A stretch of 64,000 nt of DNA from Alistipes sp. (lineage in GTDB: Bacteria > Bacteroidota > Bacteroidia > Bacteroidales > Rikenellaceae). This document shows positions 25,884-35,386 of the stretch, in pieces. The translations under genes were made by a program, and so were the position numbers. Location: positions 46,336-110,335 of the forward strand of contig JAFTWZ010000005.1 of NCBI GenBank assembly GCA_017465055.1, written 5' to 3'. The notes beneath the pieces are model-generated. The model made no database searches. It saw nothing but the letters and a program-made list of their open reading frames with translations, and was not told where the DNA came from. Positions within the stretch are counted from its first letter, which is position 1. Each line of letters opens with the position of its first letter.

Positions 25884-26447
25884 TTATAGGAGAATAATAC
25901 CCTGCTCGATAGGTAGCTCCTTGCCTGCGGGGAGCTTGAGGTTTACCAGGTGCTGGCTCTCAACGGCCTTGCCATCGCGCAAGGCTGGAGACCATAGCGG
26001 TGAGGTGTCGATGGCCCGCGTAACGCGTTTGAGAAACTGGCGCGACGTGCTGTCGAGCACCTCGTCAATCTCGGCACGGCCATCGGCCTTTACTACTATG
26101 CGCAGCGAGACGCGCTCGGCAGGCATCGTCGAGCTCCACTTTACTGTCGAGGCTAAATAGTCGGTATAGTTATTTGTGCCGTTGTAGTTGAAGCTCGCAG
26201 GGGTGTCATAGCGTAGCGTAACGAGGATGACACCGTTGGAGGCCTCCGTGCCCCACTTGGCAATGGTCTGCTCGTCGGCTGGCAGCACATCGATGCTCTC
26301 GATGTCCTCCTGCGGAATATCCTTGATGCTCTCGACAATAGTGCCGTTGACTACATATATAGGCTCGCGAGCCTCGATAGGCGTAGCGCTGACAACCAGC
26401 GCTGTCAGCGTAAGGAGAATAAGGCGTATGGTAGGGGAATTAAACAT
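25884..26447 (-). CDS. Secreted protein joining a TonB-receptor plug-like motif to a TonB C-terminal-like domain
   Basis: A 187-residue protein with an N-terminal signal peptide (LLTLTALVVSATPIEA). Residues about 28-77 read PIYVVNGTIVES, then DIPQEDIESIDVLPADE and GTEASNGVILVTL. This is the pattern that ends the signature segment of SusC-like TonB-dependent receptors. The C-terminal half (RVSLRIVVKADGRAEIDEVL ... SPLWSPALRDGKAV ... VNLKLP) resembles the TonB energy-transducer C-terminal domain. No membrane anchor beyond the signal is present. It may bind TonB-system partners in the periplasm (inference). It sits between the DUF2490 barrel and xseA in the long operon. Confidence 0.75.
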   Translation of the reverse strand: MFNSPTIRLILLTLTALVVSATPIEAREPIYVVNGTIVESIKDIPQEDIESIDVLPADEQTIAKWGTEASNGVILVTLRYDTPASFNYNGTNNYTDYLASTVKWSSTMPAERVSLRIVVKADGRAEIDEVLDSTSRQFLKRVTRAIDTSPLWSPALRDGKAVESQHLVNLKLPAGKELPIEQGIILL

Positions 26448-26459
26448 AGCTTGCGTCGA

Positions 26460-27257
26460 TTATAACTTAAACTTATAGCTAACGCCAAAGATATGGCGAA
26501 ACTCGTTCTCGAGTTTATATCCCTTGAGCGTACCAGCATTGCCCTTGTAGTCAATATTGTAGCTACGGTCGTAGTCGAAGTAGTAGTAGAAGTCGAGGCG
26601 ATGGTTGCGTGTGATGCGTAGCTTAGCACCCACACCTGCACGATAGCGAGTGACGTAGTTATCGGTGCTACGTGGCGAGGTTTTGTAGTTGGCAACAACC
26701 TTTGGGGCGTTGAGCGTATTGTGAAGCTCGAAGAGGATATATGGGCTCCAGCCAGAGTGGCGGATGCTGTATTCGGCCATAAGGCGCGAGCGAAGCACTA
26801 CCTCGGGGTTCATCTTCTCGTAGCGGTTTACCGAGTCGGTGCGGAAGGTGGTCTGTACGCGCTCACGAAGCGATAGCTCTACGCGCCCGAGCTCCAACTT
26901 GCCTTCGAGGTTGAGGTTGGCGCGGTGACGCGGCTTGTCCCAGCCCTTAACCCTGCTGTCGTAGCCGTTGATAAGGATGTAGTCAAGGCCGAGGTTGAAG
27001 TACTTGCAGGGCTCATATTGGGCGCCTACCGAGGTGTGGATACGGTCTACCGAGCCGAGGTCGTTGTTGAGGCGTAGCTGCAGCCCTGCCTCCAGCGATA
27101 GATCCTTGGCTACTTCCCACTCAAACGTCCCCTCGAGGCGTCCGCGAAAGTCGTTGGTGGTGACGCGCTCGGCATCGGGGATATCTTGCGCCGAGGCAAT
27201 AGTGCCCAAGCCGAATATCGATACGGCAAGGAGCATAGAGCGTATAAAGCGGTTCAT
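26460..27257 (-). CDS. DUF2490-type outer-membrane beta-barrel protein
   Basis: A 265-residue protein started at the ATG at 27257 (MNRFIRSMLLAVSIFG), which gives a proper signal peptide ending ASAQ. An upstream ATG at 27296 would overlap the previous gene and add non-signal residues. Repeated amphipathic strands (LEAGLQLRLNN, FNLGLDYILI, RVELSLRERV, AEYSIRHSGWSPYILFELH) end with the terminal FGVSYKFKL, typical of outer-membrane barrels. DUF2490 proteins recur next to VTC and DUF4956 genes, as here. The ligand is unknown. Confidence 0.83.
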   Translation of the reverse strand: MNRFIRSMLLAVSIFGLGTIASAQDIPDAERVTTNDFRGRLEGTFEWEVAKDLSLEAGLQLRLNNDLGSVDRIHTSVGAQYEPCKYFNLGLDYILINGYDSRVKGWDKPRHRANLNLEGKLELGRVELSLRERVQTTFRTDSVNRYEKMNPEVVLRSRLMAEYSIRHSGWSPYILFELHNTLNAPKVVANYKTSPRSTDNYVTRYRAGVGAKLRITRNHRLDFYYYFDYDRSYNIDYKGNAGTLKGYKLENEFRHIFGVSYKFKL

Positions 27258-27270
27258 AATATTCTGAGGA

Positions 27271-28020
27271 TTAGGCGTTAAAAGAATTTTTCTCATTGAT
27301 CTTCAGCGTACTTTCTGTCATAGGCGACTCCCCCTTAGCGGGCGTGTAGTATACCTTGAGGAAGGCTACGTCGCGCAGTAGGTCGACATTGCCGACGTCG
27401 ACCCTCAATACCTTATGGCCAAGCCTCTCTTCAAGGTCGGCAATAAGCTCTTCGCGGCGCTCGGGACGGATTAGCTCTATGCGTTCGTAGCATACCAACT
27501 TCGAGGCTTCGCGCTTACGCATAACGCCATACTCGAGGATGGCGAGGACAATGAGAATGAGTGCATTGGCCAGGCCAAGCTCGGCGTACGATACCATAAG
27601 GTTGCTGCCGTTGATCACCGCCACAGCGATAGAGAGGAAGAGGTAGGTCATCTCGCGTATGGGGACCATCTCGGTGCGGTAGCGCATAATACCAAAAATC
27701 ATAAACAATCCCAATCCGATGCTCACATCTATGCCTACGCTCTTCATAAAGAAGAGGAGCATAAACACGGCAGAGGAGAAGAGCATAAACGTTACCGAGA
27801 AATCCTTGCGGTGGCTCTTGGGATAGTAGAAGAGCCAGACGATTGCGGTGGTAACCAGCAGGTTGAAGATAAACTGCAGGCATAGCTGCTGCACCGACTG
27901 CGTGTCGCATAACGGTATGCCGAGAAACGTGGCACCAACTTGCTGGTCAGCACCTGCAAGAAGAGCTATCTCCTGGTCATATAGATCGGGGTCAACGGTG
28001 GGATTATCAAAGCCAAACAT
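27271..28020 (-). CDS. DUF4956 inner-membrane protein
   Basis: A 249-residue protein with about four transmembrane helices (FIFNLLVTTAIVWLFYY, VTFMLFSSAVFMLLFFM, IGLGLFMIFGIMRY, LANALILIVLAILEYGV). A soluble C-terminal domain of about 75 residues follows (RREELIADLEERLGHKVLRV). The conserved FGIMRYRTEMVPIREM loop is the DUF4956 signature as remembered. The gene follows a VTC-domain gene, a known pairing that suggests a joint role in polyphosphate handling or membrane-linked polymer transfer. Confidence 0.85.
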   Translation of the reverse strand: MFGFDNPTVDPDLYDQEIALLAGADQQVGATFLGIPLCDTQSVQQLCLQFIFNLLVTTAIVWLFYYPKSHRKDFSVTFMLFSSAVFMLLFFMKSVGIDVSIGLGLFMIFGIMRYRTEMVPIREMTYLFLSIAVAVINGSNLMVSYAELGLANALILIVLAILEYGVMRKREASKLVCYERIELIRPERREELIADLEERLGHKVLRVDVGNVDLLRDVAFLKVYYTPAKGESPMTESTLKINEKNSFNA

Positions 28021-28055
28021 AGTCTATATTTTTAATTTGTATATCTCTCAATTAT

Positions 28056-28883
28056 CTAATTGTTGGTAGTTGCGTTGTTAATAGTCACACGGCCGTAGCC
28101 TATACGCTTCTCAATGGCGCGGAGTTTCTCCTTCATACGGTTGCGCTTAACTCCCTCGACCGTAAGCGACGTGCCCAGGCAGTACTTGCTAATCTTCATC
28201 GAAGCGATGCGCATTTGGCCGAGTATCTGCTTGGCTACCGAGTCGCAGTTGCCCTCCTGTTTAATCTCCACGATGGCCATACCGCGAATCTCGCCACTCA
28301 GTCCCGAGCGAAGGTCCTTGTAGCGGAGATTGGTATCTATCGTTATGCGCTCCGTAAATTGGGCATTTACCAACGTGATGCGCACAAAGCGAGTAGAGAG
28401 TGCGGGGCTGAGAGTAGGCAAGGCGTGCCAGCTATTTTCGTTAAAGAGAGCCATCGCCTTGTCGTTGCCGCAAAAATCTCTCATCTCGCCGTTGTCAATC
28501 TCTACGCGGAGCTTATGCGTGCGGCCACGATTGCTCTTGTTCTTAATCTCGAGGAAGCAGATGCCACTCTCGACATATTGTCGCGTACGTATCTTCTGTC
28601 GCTTAAGCTGGCGGTTGTGGTGGGCGATATACATAGCCCGATCTGCAGTGTCGAAGTAGAGCGTGTCGTAGCGCGCAGCACGCCTATCGCCTATGGTCTG
28701 TACTCGATATCCTCGCTTGGCAGCCTCGCTAAGAAGTGTGATAACCTCCTCGTCGCTAATGACATACTTGGTGTCTATGCGATTCATAAGCCTCACGCCG
28801 CGCATCTCGTCGAGCGTAATGGGCCTCATATCGCGTAGCAACTCCATAGAGTTTAGGTAGTCGAAGTTTAGCGGTGCGTTCAT
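28056..28883 (-). CDS. VTC-domain (polyphosphate polymerase-like) protein
   Basis: A 275-residue tunnel-type polymerase domain of the VTC/CYTH superfamily. In yeast Vtc4 this domain makes polyphosphate from ATP. Visible are NRIDTKYVI (basic tunnel residues), YDTLYFDTADRAMYIAHH, KRQKIRTRQYVES, FLEIKNKSNRGRTHKLRVEI and VEIKQEGNCDS, which carry the Lys/Arg/Glu residues that line the active site. No membrane helix is present, so it likely works with the DUF4956 membrane protein downstream (gap 35 nt). The product has not been shown for this branch. Confidence 0.88.
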   Translation of the reverse strand: MNAPLNFDYLNSMELLRDMRPITLDEMRGVRLMNRIDTKYVISDEEVITLLSEAAKRGYRVQTIGDRRAARYDTLYFDTADRAMYIAHHNRQLKRQKIRTRQYVESGICFLEIKNKSNRGRTHKLRVEIDNGEMRDFCGNDKAMALFNENSWHALPTLSPALSTRFVRITLVNAQFTERITIDTNLRYKDLRSGLSGEIRGMAIVEIKQEGNCDSVAKQILGQMRIASMKISKYCLGTSLTVEGVKRNRMKEKLRAIEKRIGYGRVTINNATTNN

Positions 28884-28886
28884 AGC

Positions 28887-29312
28887 CTACTCGTAGATAT
28901 ACTCAAACTGGCGGTAGGAGTTAAGCATACCATTTGCGTTGTAATTGAGACGGCGTGTACACACCCCCTCGCTGTTGTACTCGAACTTACGCACCTTGCT
29001 AACCTTGTTTCGCTCGTTGTATACAACCTCCTGGATGAGCTGCCCCGCGTCGTTATAGGTGTACTCTGCCCTCCACGTCAGGCTACGGCCAAAGTCGCTA
29101 TACTCAGCCTCGGCAATAAGCTGCCCCTGGGCGTTGTACTCCTCGACGTGGTCTACCCATTTGTTGCGACCATCGGGTGTGGTCTTCCACTCCTTGACCG
29201 TGAGGCGCTTGTTGTGCTGCTTGGCCATATCGCTACGCTCGGGGTAGTCGCCAAACGCAGTTGTCAACGTCAGAAGACCAATTACGGCGCATATTAGGTG
29301 TTTGATGTTCAT
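28887..29312 (-). CDS. Secreted protein with MORN/YD-like repeats
   Basis: A 141-residue protein with a signal peptide (MNIKHLICAVIGLLTLTTAF). Four repeats of about 20 residues follow, of the form EYNAQGQLIAEAEYSDFG, YNDAGQLIQEVVYNE, YNSEGVCTRRLNYNA and NANGMLNSYRQFEY. These resemble MORN-like or RHS YD repeats found in small periplasmic proteins. The function is unknown. It is the first gene of the operon that runs to 20951 and overlaps nothing. A prfA terminator hairpin lies just upstream. Confidence 0.8.
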   Translation of the reverse strand: MNIKHLICAVIGLLTLTTAFGDYPERSDMAKQHNKRLTVKEWKTTPDGRNKWVDHVEEYNAQGQLIAEAEYSDFGRSLTWRAEYTYNDAGQLIQEVVYNERNKVSKVRKFEYNSEGVCTRRLNYNANGMLNSYRQFEYIYE

Positions 29313-29333
29313 AGTATATCTTATAAAGCAAAA

Positions 29334-29363
29334 AGGTAGCCGACCCCGAGGGCCTGGCTACCT
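29334..29363 (-). terminator. Intrinsic terminator of prfA
   Basis: The stem AGGTAGCC/GGCTACCT is perfect, and on the minus strand it is followed by TTTTTGC. It lies between the prfA stop and the next operon. Confidence 0.75.
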
Positions 29364-29414
29364 ATGAAGTGGTTGTTCTAAGAAGATACTCTCCAAAAGC
29401 CCTCTTGTGCAGTG

Positions 29415-30500
<1,086 letters not shown>

Positions 30501-30526
30501 ATTCTATGCTTTATAATATTTCCGCG

Positions 30527-30534
30527 CAAATATA
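30527..30534 (-). promoter_or_regulatory. -7 box of prfA (TATATTTG on minus strand)
   Basis: A perfect TAnnTTTG match, 27 nt upstream of the start codon. Confidence 0.6.
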
Positions 30535-30721
30535 GCGATTTTTTTTGATTCGCGATGCATTCTTGTTTTAGGTTTCTCGAAATCTCTATTTTCACTCTCG
30601 TTGCAATCTGTAAAGAGAAATCCTAATCTGCTCAGAAAATTCTTTGATGTGTTAAAATATTGACGGTCAAATAATTTGATTTATTGTGAAAAATTAACGT
30701 AAAAAAATTTAACAAAAACTC

Positions 30722-30995
30722 TTGACAAACGCTTTTTCGTGTTGTATATTTGCACTGTCAAACGTTGCTTAACTGAGCAAGCATAAGTAGTAGTATTAAC
30801 AATTATCTTTGAGAGGAGGTGTAGTTATTAACATATGTAAATAGTTGAAAAATAGGCTATAATGTTAATATGTTAACAATAATTAAGGGTTAATAAACAT
30901 AGTTGTTAACAATTTGATGGGTGGAAATCGGCATAGGCGATTACTCCACGCGAAGGAGATTTTACGCTAACATTTTAAAGTTAAACAATTTAATA
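30722..30995 (+). promoter_or_regulatory. Promoter and long leader of the phage-derived cassette
   Basis: TTGAC at 30722-30726 and TATATTTG at 30745-30752 form a very good Bacteroidota promoter. About 240 nt of leader follow before the first ATG. The leader contains a small hairpin near its start (TTGCT/AGCAA) and several GTTAA(C/T) sites, including the palindrome TTGTTAACAA near 30903. The GTTAA motifs could be operator sites. No open frame of note lies in the leader. Confidence 0.65.
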
Positions 30996-31934
30996 ATGAG
31001 ATTTGTATCTATACCCGAAAATGGGGCGTCGTGGCGCGAAAAATTAATATACGTCATAGATGCTGAGTCTGACGTAGGGGTAGACCTCGCGGTCGAGATA
31101 ATCGATACCAGTCTGGGACAATTAGCATCGCTAAACATCTACAATGTAACCTCTGCAGAGATCGATATCGCCCCATACCTCAGAGCCTCGGTAGATGAGG
31201 CTCCAACCGATGGCACCGAGGGTTTGGCTTGGTCGACAGCTGCGCTATCGGTAGTGGTGCGTATCAATGGTGTCGAGTCGCCCGAGAGGCTCTTCTACCG
31301 AGCACAGCTCGACTGCTCGCAGCCACGAATACTAAGCAAACTTCCGATACGGCCTATAGTATCGCTCGACGAGACCATAAGAATGACAATATTTTCGCCG
31401 AGGGCTGTGGAGGTCAGGGCGGTGTTTGCATCATTAGCTCCAGTAAATAGAACCTATAGGCTTGTGACTGCAGGTCGCCCAGTTGAGTTTACCCTGCCGC
31501 TGGCCAATATTTCGATAACTCAGGGTCTTAGGATTGTGGTGTTGTGCGATGGTGAGCATCAGGCGTCGTATGACTATGTGATAACGCCTCGTGATAAATC
31601 GGCAAGGCAGCTCGTATGGTACAACGAAGATGGTGGTGTCGAGAGCTACACCTTTCCCAAAAGCGTGCGACTCGGCTACTCTGCAGATATAGCCGAGGGC
31701 CAGAGCCGTGTAAAGAGTCGGCGAGTGATGAGGCGTCTATGTTCGGCATATGAGTCTGCGGAGGAGATTGAGCGCATTGTGCAGATGATATTCTCGCAAT
31801 CGGTATATCTCGTGACCGAGCGTGAATGTGTGCTGCAGCGCGATATTAAGCGATGCATAGAGTTCTCGCCCCAGGGCACTTTGAGCCAGCTTAAGATAGA
31901 CGTTGTAGAGGAGTGGAGAGGGGGTGAGCTATGA
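30996..31934 (+). CDS. Phage tail-tip-like protein, first gene of the cassette
   Basis: A 312-residue protein started at the ATG at 30996 (MRFVSIPENGASW); the frame is open further upstream but inside the leader. It is beta-rich, with a pattern of short strand domains (LAVEIIDTSLGQLASLNIYN, RTYRLVTAGRPVEFTLPLAN), and no signal peptide or membrane segment. It overlaps the next gene by 4 nt, so translation is coupled. Proteins of this size and style precede a similarly large partner in tail modules of Bacteroidales prophages (remembered pattern, not a searched result). No specific family name can be given. Confidence 0.7.
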   Translation: MRFVSIPENGASWREKLIYVIDAESDVGVDLAVEIIDTSLGQLASLNIYNVTSAEIDIAPYLRASVDEAPTDGTEGLAWSTAALSVVVRINGVESPERLFYRAQLDCSQPRILSKLPIRPIVSLDETIRMTIFSPRAVEVRAVFASLAPVNRTYRLVTAGRPVEFTLPLANISITQGLRIVVLCDGEHQASYDYVITPRDKSARQLVWYNEDGGVESYTFPKSVRLGYSADIAEGQSRVKSRRVMRRLCSAYESAEEIERIVQMIFSQSVYLVTERECVLQRDIKRCIEFSPQGTLSQLKIDVVEEWRGGEL

Positions 31935-34255
31935 TAACGCTTCTTATTGACGGTATTGAGTGTAAGGTGCACGGGGATAATCTGCAACTGCCACTATTTC
32001 AAGCCTCGAAGCTGCGTAGCGTAGCTGCGTGGCGCCAGGGTGAAAGGGTAGAGCTGAGTATAGAGGCTACTGCCGAGACGGCTCGACTATTTGGCTTTGC
32101 CGAGGAGCTCTATCGCGACGGTGATTTCAATAGCACGTACCACTGTGCGGAGCTATATATCGATGGAGTGCCGGTGTTTGAGGGCGTAGCATCGCTTGTT
32201 GGCGCTGAGCGCGGCAGCAGGACCCTATACCACGTAGTGTTGCGCTCGGGAGGCGACAACTGGGCGGACGAGGCGGCGCTTACGAGGCTCAATGCTACCA
32301 AGCTCGATGCCCAGCGCCAGATGACCTTAGGCTCGATATACGAGTCGTGGAGCGACGATGGAGTAGTGAGGATGTTGCCCCTGTGTCGCGATAGCTATCC
32401 AGAGGCCGAGGCTACTGGATTGTTGATACCGCAGCGTATGTTGCTGCCCCAGGATTATCACCCCTTTCTGTCGGTCAAGGCCATCGTCGAGAGCTTGGTT
32501 GAGAGCAGTGGCTACACGCTATGTAGCAACTTCTTCGACTCGCCTATGGCCAGTCGGTTGATGCTCAGTGGTGCATATCGCGGCATAGAGTCATCCGAGG
32601 CCTACGCAACGATGGGCTTCAAGGCGCTACGTACAACGTCGCATACGGCAGTGGCCTCGCAGATAGGACGTGTCGATGCTTGGGGACCTGTGGGAGGGTC
32701 GTACGTCGGATTTTTGGTCGACACGGTAGATTCCACGGCAGTTGACGAGGAGGGTAACACCTGCTCCGAAGCCTACTCCACGGGAGGCTGCTTCCGCTTC
32801 GAGGATGGACGTCCGATATTCTACCCCAAGCGCGAAATACGCGTGGCGTTTGACATACACCTTCGCTATACGACCGACTACCGTATCGTCTCGTCGAAGC
32901 GCCTCGCCGGATTCGATAGGATATACTTAGGCAACGAGTGTCGCGTAAATGTAGACCTTGCAAACCGCTTTATCGATAAGCGAGATAGTGTCTCGGCTGA
33001 TATTCTCTACAAGCTCTTCATCTTCGACTACGACGCCGAGAGTAGCTATCGGTTGGAGGGTGTCGGAGATATTACGGAGGCGGTGTCGATGGTCGAATTT
33101 CAGAGCGACTTCTCGGGCTCAACAAGGCTCTATGTCAAGCCTAAGGATGCAACGGCCTACATCCCATACGAGGGCGATTGGGCGCTTTATGAGGGGTATG
33201 TCAATGCGGAGGGTAGGCGCACGGTGGAGGTCACGATACGCACACCTTATGAGGTGGTGACACCCACTTCGCCAAAGGTTTTTAAACTGATATTCTTCAG
33301 TGGTGCGGAGCAGGGACAGCAGCTGACGCTTCACGCAGGGTGTAGCGTGACACCTATTTTTGGTGGTACGGCAGGCTATGGCGAGTTTGTAGAGTTTAAA
33401 GATGTCGCAAATCACGACATATCGCAGGCCGAGCTACTGGAGGCTATAGCCCATATGTTCAACCTGCGCATCTACTCGCATCGCCCGTCGAGGCGTCTCT
33501 TCATAGAGCCTTACGATGACTTCTATGGTGGCGAGGTGGTCGATTGGCGTGAGTATCAGATAGACGATGAGGCTGTTATCGAGGAGTGTGCTGCGGAGAG
33601 CTTTATGGCTACGACGCTCGGTTATCAACCCTCGGATGGAGCAACGAATCGTATCGCTGCGGAGTATGATGGAGAGTTTGGCCGGTGGAGCTCGTCGCAC
33701 GTAAACTATGCGGCTAAGCAGAGTGTTGACAATCGTATCAATCAGCTATTTAGCGCTACGGCGACTATGGCAGGCCTTATCGGAGCCGCACCTTCGGCCG
33801 AGGTAATGGTGGCTGGTAATCGCGACGTTATCGACGCCGATGACTATGTTGCACCACGCATAGCACTCTACTATGGCCTTGTGCCTCTGCCGAGCGACGA
33901 GCGCTGGCCTATCCCTATTGAGTGTGATGGATATCCACTTGTGGCGTTTCACTGCCCGAGTCGTGGCGAGAGCCTCTGCTTCGAGGATAGAGATGGCTGT
34001 GGAGGACTTCATCGACACTATGACAACGATCTGGTTGAGCAGTGCAGTCGTCAATATGTCACGCTAAACATCTCGCTCTCGGCGGCGCGCTACGTGGCGC
34101 TGTTTGATCCCGATGCTTCGGGCGGAAATATCCGCTCGCGCTTCCGCCTCAGGGTTGGCGGCAACAGCTCGCTGTTTCGTCTCGAGGAGATAGTGTCGTA
34201 CGATGCGGTAAAAGGTCTTGCTCGCTGCCGCTTCCGCCGCCTGATAAGCGATTGA
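31931..34255 (+). CDS. Large phage tail-tip or baseplate-like protein
   Basis: A 774-residue protein starting MITLLIDGIECKVHGDNLQL. The N-terminal third is beta-rich (AELYIDGVPVFEGVASLVGA, TLYHVVLRSGGDNW). The middle holds DYHPFLSVKAIVESLVESSG and further on AELLEAIAHMFNLRIYSHRP and RLFIEPYDDFYGGEVVDW. These recall receptor-binding or tail-lysin-like hub proteins of Bacteroidales prophages, but no defined domain can be named. It is coupled to the previous gene by overlapping start and stop and followed 48 nt later by the prohead protease. Codon use is like its chromosomal neighbours. Confidence 0.7.
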   Translation: MITLLIDGIECKVHGDNLQLPLFQASKLRSVAAWRQGERVELSIEATAETARLFGFAEELYRDGDFNSTYHCAELYIDGVPVFEGVASLVGAERGSRTLYHVVLRSGGDNWADEAALTRLNATKLDAQRQMTLGSIYESWSDDGVVRMLPLCRDSYPEAEATGLLIPQRMLLPQDYHPFLSVKAIVESLVESSGYTLCSNFFDSPMASRLMLSGAYRGIESSEAYATMGFKALRTTSHTAVASQIGRVDAWGPVGGSYVGFLVDTVDSTAVDEEGNTCSEAYSTGGCFRFEDGRPIFYPKREIRVAFDIHLRYTTDYRIVSSKRLAGFDRIYLGNECRVNVDLANRFIDKRDSVSADILYKLFIFDYDAESSYRLEGVGDITEAVSMVEFQSDFSGSTRLYVKPKDATAYIPYEGDWALYEGYVNAEGRRTVEVTIRTPYEVVTPTSPKVFKLIFFSGAEQGQQLTLHAGCSVTPIFGGTAGYGEFVEFKDVANHDISQAELLEAIAHMFNLRIYSHRPSRRLFIEPYDDFYGGEVVDWREYQIDDEAVIEECAAESFMATTLGYQPSDGATNRIAAEYDGEFGRWSSSHVNYAAKQSVDNRINQLFSATATMAGLIGAAPSAEVMVAGNRDVIDADDYVAPRIALYYGLVPLPSDERWPIPIECDGYPLVAFHCPSRGESLCFEDRDGCGGLHRHYDNDLVEQCSRQYVTLNISLSAARYVALFDPDASGGNIRSRFRLRVGGNSSLFRLEEIVSYDAVKGLARCRFRRLISD

Positions 34256-34303
34256 TTATTCGGCATTAACCAACCATTAATAAACTAAAACTATTGATTT
34301 AAG

Positions 34304-35194
34304 ATGAACGATTTTATTAAGATTAAGAACGAGGCCGACTGTGCCATTATCGACATCGAGGGCACGATAGGCGTCCCAGAGGAGTGCCAGTTTGGCGATC
34401 ACGAGTCGTACGTAGCTACCTACGAGCGTTTTAAGGCGAGCGTTTCGCGCATTGCCGACGTCGAGAACAGCGAGATTCGCGTAAATATACGCTCTACTGG
34501 AGGTAGTGTCAACGATGCACTACTTATCTACGAGGCACTGCGCGCTACAGGGGCAAAGGTGGTAACCTGCTGCTACGGCTATACCGCCTCGGCGGCAACC
34601 ATTGTGGCACAGGCTGCAAGTCCTGGCTGTAGGCTTATAGCCCCCACGTCACTCTACCTCGTGCATAACTCTATAGCTGCCATTGAGGGTAATGTCGACG
34701 AACTGCGTGCCGAGGTTGAGATGCTACAGAAGACCGACGAGCGTATAGCCTCGATATATGCGGCGCACTCGGGTCGTGACATCGAGGAGATGGCAGCGCT
34801 TATGGCCGAGAATGGTGGTCGAGGACGCTGGCTCTCGCCCGATGAGGCAATAGCCTATGGCTTGGTAGATGCACGCCTCGACGAGGGTGAGGAACAGACG
34901 CTTGCTGAGCGCGCTAAGCGTGGCGTGCAGGCGCTACTCAGGGCCATAGGTCTTGGTGTCGACGAAATCTCGGGCGATGAGGTTCGCGACGTTAACTACA
35001 TATCGCGTCACGGCGTAGAGCACACCGGACCGCAAGCCTCGACAGAGGGCTCGCTGATAGCCTTCAGTGAGGCGCAGCGCCAGGCTAAACCAACCGAGAC
35101 CGAGAGTGTGCAAGATCCCGACCTTGTGGAGCTCGGGCGTGACCCTCGCAGCCTCGCATACGAGGCCGATGCTCGCAGCCTGCGACGTAAGTAA
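34304..35194 (+). CDS. ClpP-like prohead (head maturation) protease
   Basis: A 296-residue serine protease of the S14/ClpP type used by many phages to cut scaffold and capsid precursors. The GGS loop is IRSTGGSVNDALLIYEALRA. The nucleophile is Ser96 in GYTASAATIVAQAA and the catalytic His is His121 in LYLVHNSIAAIEG. SPDEAIAYGLVD closes the fold, as in Clp-like proteases. Residues about 205-296 form a charged extension that could be scaffold-like. It lies directly before the capsid gene, as expected. Confidence 0.88.
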   Translation: MNDFIKIKNEADCAIIDIEGTIGVPEECQFGDHESYVATYERFKASVSRIADVENSEIRVNIRSTGGSVNDALLIYEALRATGAKVVTCCYGYTASAATIVAQAASPGCRLIAPTSLYLVHNSIAAIEGNVDELRAEVEMLQKTDERIASIYAAHSGRDIEEMAALMAENGGRGRWLSPDEAIAYGLVDARLDEGEEQTLAERAKRGVQALLRAIGLGVDEISGDEVRDVNYISRHGVEHTGPQASTEGSLIAFSEAQRQAKPTETESVQDPDLVELGRDPRSLAYEADARSLRRK

Positions 35195-35286
35195 TCGTGT
35201 GCAGTGTGATAAGCCTATGGGGTAGGGTTTAATGGGGTAGCTGTAGTCGGTTGTCGCGCCACACGGGGAGCAAAAACATATTACCG

Positions 35287-35349
35287 ATGATCAAAGGCTA
35301 TGTGTGGCCCGATAGCGTGCCTATGGCTACTCGCCCCAAACAACAATAA
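35287..35349 (+). CDS. Possible 20-residue micro-ORF between protease and capsid genes
   Basis: The reading frame encodes MIKGYVWPDSVPMATRPKQQ in the 192-nt gap between protease and capsid genes. It could be a remnant of a head fibre or decoration gene or plain chance; only its position supports it. Confidence 0.2.
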   Translation: MIKGYVWPDSVPMATRPKQQ

Positions 35350-35386
35350 ACCAATCAACTAACTAACATTTAAAAATTTTTGAATT

